Shown: one piece after another, positions 55,139 to 64,000 of the stretch
Position numbering within the stretch: position 1 is the stretch's first letter
Layout: each line of letters begins with the position of its first letter
Origin: Spinellus fusiger
Lineage: Eukaryota; Mucoromycota; Mucoromycetes; Mucorales; Phycomycetaceae
DNA: 64,000 nucleotides
Assembly (NCBI GenBank): GCA_025094145.1
Contig: JALLLS010000011.1
Location: 558,001 to 622,000 of the forward strand
Reading direction: 5' to 3'
The notes under the pieces: generated by a model
What the model saw: the letters and a program-made list of their open reading frames with translations, nothing else
Databases searched by the model: none
Told to the model about the DNA's origin: nothing
Program-made: the position numbers and the translations under genes

Positions 55139-58100
55139 ATGTCATCCTTTGTTGATAATCGAGGCTCCCCGAACCAGCAAACCTCATTTATTTATCAGAC
55201 AACAACACCTGAGGTAGCATCAGTAACTTCTTCAGTACCACGATATCCTACAGGGACAACTACCAGCTTGTCACGGGAAGAGGACACAAAGCAAGATGCA
55301 TTTACCTGTTACGAAGAAGGCCTCGACTATACAGTGTCTCGACTATCCCACCAGGAAGAAGTTAGATTATCGACAGAGACAGATCCCTCCAAAAGACGTG
55401 CTTCTACTATGAAAACCCCTGTCAAAATAGCTGATACTATGCTACAAACAAAAGAACCATGCACCATTAGTCATGGTGCACGCCATTCTATCCTCTGTCA
55501 GCGTTTTCCTTGTCATCTCAAGCCAAAATGTTCTTCGCCCTCTTCTTTATCTACGCCTGTCTCTTCTATCTATAAATCAAGGCCTTCAATGACAAGTGAA
55601 CAGACAGTAAAATACCAAAAGTTGAAAAGAGTCAAAGAAGCAAAGAAAGACTATGAATTCTTGATAAAACAATACTATACACAGCTTATGCATGGTTGTG
55701 GACAATCCAACTGTCGTAATAAGTTCTGTCATGCAGGAAGAGGTAGATAAAATAGCAGAGTTGCAGACTTACTCGTGTATTGTATGGTTAGGCAGTATTC
55801 TGGATTTGCACCACCAGGCTGCTATGATGATGGCGACTCAACTTGCCCATAGATCTGACCGCTATTTATGTATACTTCATTCAGCAACAACGACAACAGC
55901 AACAGTAACGACAACAACAACGACAACAAAATTACATTCACTACCAAAGCCATGGGCTCTATCCCCTTTAATGTCTTTCTTCAATCCAACCCCTTCTCAA
56001 CAACCCATTCGACATTTCCATACATCCCAACATACACTAGAACGAAAAAAAAAGTTAGATGAAGATACAGGCTGGCTTTCTTATGTCTGGAGTTTATGGG
56101 ATTCTATTGATACCCATATCATTCCTCAAGACAACGATAATGCACTCGACAGCGACTCTGATAACTCTAGCGAAGATTGCGATGCTCACAGTGAAAGTAT
56201 GCTTCTTGCTATCCAGCCCATTACTATTGACCGTATTACAGCCATGCAACAACTTCATATTTTAATCACCTCCAACTATACTGAACAAATGAAGCACTGG
56301 TGTCGAAGTGTTTTCCAGAACTGGGAGGGGATTGGAAACAGTTTCTTATCACGAGAGTATATCGAATGGAATGATCAGACAGTGGCTCGTGTGGATCTTA
56401 TTCATCTTTCTACCTTTTTCACTAGTCTTCTAGGCACCACAGCTCCTAGACAGAAGATGGCAGAGGCAGTAGCTGATAGCTTTGAAATTCTGTTGGACCG
56501 TATGAATGTTAACCTTAAGAGTATGGTGGATATAAACCATCCTCAGAACTGTGATGGATACCAACTGTCTGCTATGATTGAATGGTGTCGTTCTTTACTC
56601 TGTGTATCAGTATGGGTTGGACATTACCAGTCCTCCAAAAACATAAAAGAACGCATGAACAGTTGGTCTACTATATTATCCCAAAAGCATATCCAAGTCT
56701 TTGGTACAATAGCCTCTCATAAACAGAGTTTGATGTGTCACTTGTTATTATCAATGTTGACAAGGTAAGATGCCTTACCCACCCTCCCTCTTTTTTGTTT
56801 TGTTTATAACTTTATATATCCATACCTATACCTATCTATAGATTGCACGCCGAGTCCTTGGAGAACCTTGTCGAGCATCTTCAGGATTACCTTGTGGAAC
56901 ATTTTCATACTGGGCCCTATCGACAAGGCAACAATGATATAGCTATAATAACAGTGAAATGCCTGGATCTTCTTTGTATGTGTGTCTAGTATGTTTATCC
57001 CGTGACTAAAATGTCTCTAGATCAAGCGAACCAATGCACGACCTTTGGCATCCCTACCTCTCTTTTCTATAATGATCTCATATGTAAAAAGATGAACATT
57101 AAAGAGGAATACCGTGCTTGGAGACGGGTGGATCTTCATGGAGAAGGTCGTTTTCTAAGTGGAATGTCTTGCAACCGATTCTATGATCAACCACGTCGTA
57201 CACGTCTCTTTCTCGCTACACCCCTAGCTTCCTCTTCACCCTTTGTAAATACTTATCAATTCTCATGGTTTAATTACACCTTTTTATTTCCACCCTCTAC
57301 CAAACGCAGGATTCTTCAAATGGATGCCATGGCACAAATGTCCCTTGAATATGAAGATGCATGTGTCAATCATACCTTGGTAGTTCATGCACAGCGCCTA
57401 TTATCCGATGCACCCACACTAGTTCATCACCTAGAGACACATCTAAGGAGTGCCACCTATCCCTATTTATTACTTGACATTCGACGTGAGCATTTTGTGG
57501 AGGATACCTGGGACCAAGTCTCTCGTAAATGGACTGCGCTCAAGAAACCCCTCAAGGTACGGTTTGTAGAGGGAGGAGAAGAGGGCATGGACCAAGGTGG
57601 GGTTCAGAAAGAATACTTTGGTGTCCTGTTTGAAAAGCTATTATCTTCTCATCTTGGTCTCTTCGAAATGAATGAAGAGACCAGATTATACTGGTTTCGT
57701 GCTTCTCCCGCTACAGAAAAAAATGCTGATACTATTCGCCTTTATGAGATGGTAGGAGTGATGATTGGATTGGCCATTTACAATGGCATTATGGTCAACC
57801 TCCCATTCTCTGATGTGTTATGGAAAGTAGTCATAGCTCCGAGTGAGCGTAATGTGGATACACTGGTGGAACAGCACCAGATCTTTACATTGTCAGATCT
57901 AGCGAATGGCTGGCCTAGTCTGGGACAAGGACTTCACCAGCTTCTCCATTGGCCGGAAGAAGTGGAAGATGTGTTTGCTAGGAACTATGAGATATCCATG
58001 GAGATCTTTGGGCAAGGAGTGGTGGACATTCCATTGATACCCAAGGGTGAATCCATCCCAGTAACTAATGCAAACCGAGCAGCCTTTGTTGAGGATTATT

Positions 58101-58662
58101 GTGCTTACTTTTTGTACCATGCCCATCGCAAGTCTATTCTGGCAGTTCGAAGGGGTGTATGGAGTGTGATTGGTAGTCGTGCCCTGAGTCTCTTTACATC
58201 CAATGAGCTAAAGATTGTGGCCTGTGGATTGGACAATGCATGTTATGAGAACTTGGATATGGAGGAGCTGCAAGATGTTGCTGATTATGATGATGGCTAC
58301 CATGCTGAACATCTTGTTATTCGGTAAGTCCACTGATCCAGAGATATGAGCCATTCTTGAATGCTGAAAGTATCTTCTTTTTGTGTATGGATAGCCATTT
58401 CTGGTCTATTGTCCACCATTCATTGACAGGAGATCAAAAGCGTAAACTACTCTTTTTTGTTACTGCTAGTGATAGAGTCCCCATTGGTGGTCTTAAAGAA
58501 TTGTCTTTTATTATCCAGCGGAATGGACCCGATAGTAATAGACTTCCTACTGCTCTAACATGCTTTTCTCGGTTGTTATTACCAGAGTACAGCTCACGGG
58601 AGAAACTAAGAAAGCAGCTGGTGACAGCCATTGAAAATTCAAAAGGGTTTGGCTTGGTATAA
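55139..58662 (+). CDS. HECT-type E3 ubiquitin ligase with AZUL zinc finger (UBE3A-like)
   Basis: Predicted 1093 residues from five exons: 55139-55742, 55792-56764, 56842-56975, 57021-58323, 58395-58662. It would transfer ubiquitin from an E2 to substrates through a cysteine thioester. A Ser/Thr-rich N-terminus of about 160 residues is followed by an AZUL zinc finger: YEFLIKQYYTQLMHGCGQSN, CRNKFCHAG, and after the first intron QAAMMMATQLA and the fourth Cys in RYLC. A Thr repeat and a Asp/Ser-rich acidic stretch follow. The HECT domain fills the last ~350 residues (VRFVEGGEEGMDQGGVQKEY, LYEMVGVMIGLAIYNGI) and ends with the active-site Cys in LPTALTCFSRLLLPEYSS. AZUL in animals docks UBE3A on the proteasome subunit Rpn10; the same is inferred here. 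The 49-bp first intron splits the AZUL domain. Confidence 0.92.
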
Positions 58663-59300
58663 AAAGTGTAACCTTTCTCTTCCTTTATTTTTACGTTCTG
58701 TTCCCACCCAATGTACTATTCTCTCCTATCCCATCTGTAGAATAAAAGAAAGATAGAAAAAGAAAAAGAAACATGACTATTCATAGTCACTCTAGTATTT
58801 ATAATATAAAGTGTCATCTACTTACTCATAGACATTGTCCTATTGGATATTTACACTTGTCCATCATAATAATAATAAAAGACCAAGGACATCATTCATT
58901 CTAGTGTTTCCTTTTTGGATCGTATTTGTGTTCACTTTTTCTGTTGTACTGGGACGTATCCCAACACAAAGATAAGTATCAAGAGTGTACCTCTGAGTTC
59001 TAATACTGCAGTCGTGTACCAAGTGCCAAGAAAAAAGCACAAAGAACTGAGATCCTTTTTGCATAGTAACAAAATATAAAATATAAAAATCGGTAATCTT
59101 AGAATAGGGGTTTTGTTAGAATCCATTTTATCCTTATTGGTAAAGATGGGGAGAATAGAATAGACGCTTTTTTCATTTATTTATTCATTCACTATTTTTC
59201 ATAGATTTAGTATTATACCATAAATGGGAAATATATCTTTTTGTGCTTATCAGCCACAACGCAATCTCCAAATTGGTAGAATAAATATATAAAAAAAGAC
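58663..59300. other. Intergenic, 3' flank of the HECT ligase
   Basis: AT-rich; no gene recognised up to the Fanzor-type element. Confidence 0.45.
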
Positions 59301-59859
59301 TACACACCATAAGATTTTTCTGGCTTTTAGGCGGTAATATCTCTTTCCTTTTTAGACAGAAAACTTATTGCCTTTATGAAGCTGTATTTAAAATCAAAGG
59401 TTTGCAAGTATCCAAATTATTATTTCCTTTTATAGTATACCTCACTATCAGATTGTATTATCAATAGAATAGTGTTGATGAATAAAATTGTTTATCATAA
59501 TAGTATAGCTAATACTATAGTATTACTATAGCTACTGCCCAAGTACATTCCCTCATAGCAATAGAATATATAACCTAAAAGCCTTGTGTTTTATCCTTGG
59601 GAGATAGATAACTATGCCTAGGAGTATACTCTAGACAGTATAGAAGAAATAAGACCACCTGAGACTGACTTGAAAGGAGTCTTTACTTGCTTAATAACAA
59701 TACAGTGAGTGTCTTGTGGGTTGTAATAAGATCAAGCCGAGATGAAGATACTGCTTAACTTTTTATCACTAGAATAGTCCTTGATAGTGTCTACATTTTT
59801 CTTCTATTGTTTCTCTTTGTTAATAATAGCACATCACCTTGCTCACTTATGCTCATCTT

Positions 59860-60475
59860 GACGAGTATTTGAGTGCTAAGTTACATGAACCAGTGAGAGG
59901 TGTTGGAATAAGAAGAATGTTGAAGAAAGAAGGGTTCAAGGTGCTCCTTATTGATGAGTTCAAAACATTCAGTTTCTGTTCTGCCTGCGAGAACGGTGAG
60001 CTTGAGAAATTCAAGAAAATGCAAAACTCAAGACCCTTCAGAAGAGAGAAGAACCCTACAGTGACATGTCATGGTCTTTTAAGGTAAAAATATTCCTTTT
60101 TTTTATGAAAGCCAGAGAAAAGACCAATAAGTTTATTATTATTATTTTATTTAGGTGCAAAACCCAACAATGTTTGAAAACCATGACCAAATCTGCTGGA
60201 TCTTCTGATGAGATTATTTCTTAATGCCTTTGGAATCAGGACATGGCAGCAACATTGAACTTTCATGTTCTTTTTGGACTACGAGAAGAAGGCAAGCGAC
60301 CCAAGCGCTTTTGTCGATCGAAGACAGTACATTCTGTTGGTACCAAAAGAAAGGAGTCGCCCTTAGCTAGTAGTAGCCAACCCGCCAAAACATCAAAAAA
60401 AGAATCCAGTGTAGTTATTCCTGCACTAAACCAAGATACACGTAAGTCTTTTTTGAACCATACTACATTTCTATA
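59860..60475 (+). pseudogene. Fanzor nuclease C-terminal region, best preserved copy
   Basis: Frame reads LHEPVRGVGIRRMLKKEGFK, VLLIDEFKTFSFCSAC, ENGELEKFKKMQN, TVTCHGLLR. It then splices through a GT-AG intron (60084-60154) to RCKTQQC, and after TAA at 60222-60224 continues CLWNQDMAATLNF. These correspond to the Fanzor zinc finger (CxxC ... C/HxxxxC-type pairs) and RuvC-III (catalytic Asp after WN). A long basic tail follows (GKRPKRFCRSKT, GTKRKESPLASSS). The retained intron argues that the ancestor was a spliced eukaryotic gene. The TAA is identical in the 22-kb copy. RuvC-I/II are absent, so no nuclease activity is expected. Confidence 0.8.
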
Positions 60476-60525
60476 CTATAATTTCCCAAAGATGCACTAA
60501 TACTTTATAAAGATAGTGTAGCTAT

Positions 60526-60669
60526 TGCTAGGATAGGCAGACAGAGTTTGAAGTAGTTCATTTAGACAGCGAAAATACCCTTTTTTTAAAACACATTAGC
60601 CAATTATAGAAATAGTGTTATTTTATTGTCCGTGGACTTACTTTTATATCCCAAAAAACTTTAGGTGTG
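60526..60669 (+). ncRNA. Candidate guide-RNA scaffold / right end (copy at 60.6 kb)
   Basis: TTGCTAGGATAGGCAGACAG, then GTTTGAAGTAG facing TTTTTTTAAAAC, then ACACATTAGCCAATTATAG and the terminal TATATCCCAAAAAAC-TTTAGG. Same position and order as in the other copies. Transcription is not demonstrated. Confidence 0.35.
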
Positions 60670-60802
60670 TATTCTTCATACTCCGATATTTCCTATTTCA
60701 GATAGACGGCTTTTTACTGCCCTTTATCAAGCGAATCTTGTTTATTTTTCTTTCTCTTTTCTCCAGTTACTGTTTGCTGTTTCTCTTAGTTATTTTTACA
60801 TA

Positions 60803-61911
60803 ATGAAGGTTCTTGGATTGATCAGGTAAAATAAAAAGGGTATCCATTAAATGAATGTGCTAATATATTGACGTGTTCTCATGACATGAACAGTGGTGGC
60901 AAAGACAGCTGCTATAATATGATGCAGTGTATAGCTCATGGCCACTCTATTTCTGCTTTGGCTAACCTTCATCCCCCGTTAAATGCAGAGAAGGGTAAGG
61001 GACTTGTCTGTTGGGAATAAAAATATAATGGCGTTGGAAAAAAAAAGATGAATTGGACAGTTTTATGTACCAGACAGTGGGACACGACGCTATTCAGTAT
61101 TATTCCGAGTGCATGGAACTGCCTCTCTACAGAAAAGAGATTATTGGAAAGACAATTCTACAAGACATGGAGTATGTAACAACAGAAAATGATGAGACTG
61201 AAGATCTTTATGAATTGATCAAAGAAGTACTTGTGAGTGAAATATTGAATGAAATGAAAAGACTTTTTCATTCAACACAGGGTTTGATGACAGAAACACC
61301 ATCCTGATATCAAAGGTGTCTCTTCTGGTGCCATCATGTCCAATTACCAGCGTATTCGTGTAGAACATGTGTAAGTAGAGTTCTCTGTGGGATGTACGTA
61401 GAGCGTAGATCTCTGATTCTTATAAAACATACCAATAGCTGTGCTCGTCTTGGTCTGACTTCTTTAGCTTACTTATGGGAGCGTCCTCAGAAAGAACTGT
61501 TAGCAGAAATGGCAGAGGCTAAAGTGAATGCAGTGCTGATCAAAGTAGCTGCCATTGGATTAAAGCCTGTGCATCTCGGAAAGAGCATTGCTGAAATGCA
61601 CCCCATTCTCTGTGACTTGGTAAGTACTTTTATTTATAAGTAGTGTTTTATTTATTTACATCTTTTATTAGAATGATAAATACGATATTCATATCTGTGG
61701 AGAAGGTGGTGAATACGAGACATTTACATTGGATTGTCCTCTGTTTAAGAAAAGAATCATAGTGTAAGCAATCTATAGCCATAAGGTAGATCTAATTTCA
61801 CTGTGTATTAGGGATGAGATACAGACCATTATGCATTCTGATGATGCGTTTGCCCCAGTAGCTTACTTGCGATTCAAGAAATGCCATGTAGAAGATAAGG
61901 AAGTTGTATAA
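60803..61911 (+). CDS. DPH6: Diphthine-ammonia ligase
   Basis: Predicted 252 residues from seven exons: 60803-60825, 60894-60994, 61048-61232, 61294-61370, 61439-61619, 61672-61763, 61812-61911. It performs the last step of diphthamide synthesis, the ATP-dependent amidation of diphthine on a histidine of translation elongation factor 2, in the cytosol. Evidence: the N-terminal PP-loop ATPase motif [17 protein letters not shown] (split by intron 1 within SGG), [20 protein letters not shown], the block [30 protein letters not shown], and the conserved [15 protein letters not shown]. Length matches the core enzyme without the extra C-terminal YjgF-like repeats found in yeast. It converges with the next gene, 231 bp apart. 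Confidence 0.93.
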
Positions 61912-62142
61912 TAAATATTAGCAGAGGAAATAGGTCTCCGATAGACTTGTTGTACTTTTACTGTAATACTATAAGACTCTATTTACTTATTCAAAATGAC
62001 AAACAAACAAAAGATGTAATAATACAGACATAGAATAATAAATACCGACATAAATAAAAAGTTCATTTCTATAAACCATTTGTCCATAAAAAAAAGGTGT
62101 ATTTTTGCTGGTCAAGTAACTATATCCAATGTAATAATGACT
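61912..62142. other. Convergent intergenic spacer
   Basis: 3' flanks of DPH6 and the cystathionine gamma-synthase gene; AT-rich, no feature. Confidence 0.4.
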
Positions 62143-64000
62143 TTATTCCTTATCAATGGCTGCTAATGCCTTTGAAAACATAGATAGTAAATGTTCTCTT
62201 TCTTCCATACCAACACTAACACGCAACAAATATCTCGAGACACCAAACTTCTCTACCCAATCCAACTCTGTATAGTGTGCAAGAATAGTGTAGGGACTGA
62301 TCAGAGTGAAGTTTGTGCCTAAAGAAGGACCCTTGGCACATCGAATGCTATCATAAAACTTCTCTGCACACTTTTCACTACCAAGTACCATAGAGAAAAG
62401 TCCTCCATAGCCACCCTCCTCTGTCTTTACAGCCTCATAATTGGCATTGGAAACATATTTTGGATAGAATACAGAAACCACTACAGAAGAATACACGAGT
62501 CAGTTATATTTTATTTATTTATTTATTAAATAGAACTTGTTACAGATAGAACTTACCTTTGGGATGCTGTACTAGATAATCACAGAGTGCCTCTGCATTC
62601 TTATTGATTACTTTTGAACGATCCTTGAAACTACGTGAGTTTCTTTCTAAAAAGACAGCATCTTCAGACCATAAAAGATCCTCATAACTGTGTCTTAGCT
62701 CTTGCTTTAATGCACTGTAGAATTGCTGGTTTGGATTTAACAGCATACTATCATACACTAGAGTGAGTATATCTGCATTGACTTGTACTTTTCTTTTAGC
62801 CTACCTTCCACCCATAACATTGCTATCTCCTGAGAATATCTTTGTAAGGCTGCTCACTACCACATCTGCCCATTCAAGCACAGAAACATTACAGAAGTTT
62901 CCTATGGTCTCATCCACAACAATGATAAAGTGATAGGTATTGGCCAGATGCCTGAGTCTCTTTAAATGAGGGGATTTAAGAAGTGGATTTGAAGGCAATT
63001 CACAGAATAGACTGAGAATACGTTCACCCGATGCTAGTTTAGCTTCAAGTTCATCTATGCTATGATCATCACCTAGACCATAAAAGTGACATCCAGCACC
63101 AAACTTTTGTAGAATCTTGAGTGTATCAGTGTAAGGAAATCTATAAGACAAAAGTTTATACGTAGAGATTGAGTTACTTTTGATGTTTATATATATATTG
63201 GTGAGTGCACTTATTTTTCACTTACCCGAAACATACACTCTTCTGTTTTGCATCTCCTATTGACAAGACAAGCTGATGGGCATGGAAAATAGCACTCATA
63301 CCACATGGAAACAAATATACATCTTGTTCTGAAATACCCCGGATACCACGTTCACCCTTGAGTTTGCGCTGTTCTTCAAGTTCACTGTCGGTCGTTGTGT
63401 CCAGCTTCTCCACAGATTTACTATTGTCTGTTTCTGTAATCACACCTGCAATGCGTCGTCGCAGTGCTCTTTTGGCCTTGTCTGCAAAGTCAACTGGTAG
63501 ATTACGACCATACCGCTCCTCCACATAGGTAGACTGCTCTACTTCACACTCTTCTTTTGTCTCTGGACTCTTCTGGGATGCTCTTGCATAACGACGAGGA
63601 CCCCGCCTGGGTTCATACAATGCTTGGGAGGAGGCCTGTGTGTCGGATACCAGTAGATCTTTGTTTGAATCCAACACACGCAGACAGTATTCTGCCATAC
63701 GAGAGGACACATTATTGCCTACGTGTTGCCAGAACTGTTTAGCAATAGAGAATACCTCTCGGGGAAACAGCACAGTATAGATAGGCACAGATTGGAGTTC
63801 AATTGTTTTGTCGACAGGAGCAATGATAAGTTCTACAATACGAATGGGGGTTTGAGGGAGTTGAGCAAGAGAAGGGTGGGTTTTCATAAAGGTGCGACAC
63901 TGTTCTGCTGCTTTGCGGGAAGGAAAGAGCATGCCTTCCTCTGTGGTGTGACCGTATTTGGTGACAAGACGCTCGCATAACTGTTCATGAGAGGTTGCTT
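62143..64000 (-). CDS. Cystathionine gamma-synthase (PLP enzyme), 5' end outside window
   Basis: Joins an activated homoserine ester with cysteine to form cystathionine in transsulfuration towards methionine. Minus-strand exons: beyond 64000 to 63226, 63140-62805, 62747-62557, 62480-62143. The visible N-terminal region ([20 protein letters not shown]) is the long fungal extension. A charged linker follows, then the catalytic part: [47 protein letters not shown], the PLP-lysine site [19 protein letters not shown], and the C-terminal [13 protein letters not shown] substrate-binding Arg region. The MGGS join requires an acceptor at 62748-49; an alternative nearby acceptor breaks the frame. The family resembles yeast Str2; Met/Cys-metabolism paralogs share the fold, so the exact reaction is likely but not certain. 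Confidence 0.88.

Larger units (their letters stand above)
59303..60669 (+). mobile_element. Fanzor-type transposon, internally shortened copy
   Basis: 1367 bp between TA dinucleotides (59301-02 and 60670-71). Left end CACACCATAAGATTTTTCTG, right end AACTTTAGGTGTG. Order: conserved left segment (to about 59880), nuclease C-terminal region, conserved right-end segment. Compared with the 2.83-kb copy, the N-terminal coding part is deleted with a join near 59882, in the sequence AGTGCTAAGTTACATGAACC. It lies between the HECT ligase and DPH6 without breaking either. Confidence 0.8.

Noticed and set aside
62748..62760. Upstream acceptor CTCTAG for the third visible exon of cystathionine gamma-synthase
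   Set aside because: It gives a stop within three codons; the acceptor at 62748-49 restores the conserved MGGS-x-LLNPN sequence.
1..64000. CRISPR arrays, operons, bacterial-type ribosome binding sites, rRNA genes
   Set aside because: None seen; the window is eukaryotic with spliced genes, and the repeats found are dispersed or simple.
1..64000. Secondary-metabolite or toxin gene cluster
   Set aside because: The host genes are unrelated housekeeping functions with no shared pathway or co-orientation.

Overview
The window looks like nuclear DNA of an AT-rich, intron-rich early-diverging fungus, most likely a Mucoromycota (Mucorales-type) species. Host genes carry many short GT-AG introns. They are typical fungal housekeeping genes: cyclophilin-WD40, type II NADH dehydrogenase, V-ATPase c'', diphthamide synthesis, cystathionine gamma-synthase and an AZUL-HECT ligase. 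They sit among Tc1/mariner, IS630-type, DIRS and Fanzor-type mobile elements. The species assignment is inference.

Layout. 1-10.5 kb is a gene block: a possible last exon at the edge, a WD40-cyclophilin (PPWD1-like), a type II membrane nucleotide pyrophosphatase/phosphodiesterase, an intronless bZIP factor, a long non-coding stretch with a 42-bp palindrome, and a minus-strand hypothetical gene. 10.5-32.4 kb is a repeat-rich desert. It holds a Tc1-type element, a DIRS-like tyrosine-recombinase retrotransposon that lost its reverse transcriptase core, several Fanzor-type relics, and a chimeric Tc1 element. 32.4-37.3 kb is a second gene block: NADH dehydrogenase, V-ATPase c'', and a convergent haem-binding MAPR protein. 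38-52 kb is again transposon-rich, with one host gene, a polytopic membrane protein. 55-64 kb is a third gene block (UBE3A-like HECT ligase, DPH6, cystathionine gamma-synthase), with one more Fanzor element between the first two.

Main discovery. At least seven loci belong to Fanzor/TnpB-type (OMEGA-like) transposons. Two copies (21961-24794 and 59303-60669) keep the C-terminal zinc-finger/RuvC-III region, share the same in-frame stop, and end in TA-flanked terminal inverted repeats. Three others (27941-29228, 39238-40087, 48750-49994) lack that coding region. All five nevertheless share a conserved right-end segment of about 110-140 bp that can form two hairpins. This is where OMEGA/fRNA scaffolds lie in characterised TnpB/Fanzor loci. 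I propose it is a guide-RNA scaffold plus right end that has outlived the protein. None of the nuclease copies here looks intact.

Second theme. Most elements are dead but were amplified after dying. Tc1 copies share stops, the DIRS copy has five nonsense codons each explicable by one C:G to T:A transition, and the IS630-type element has one ochre codon plus a catalytic Asp to Asn change. Coordinates of spliced genes are genomic spans; splice sites were read by eye.
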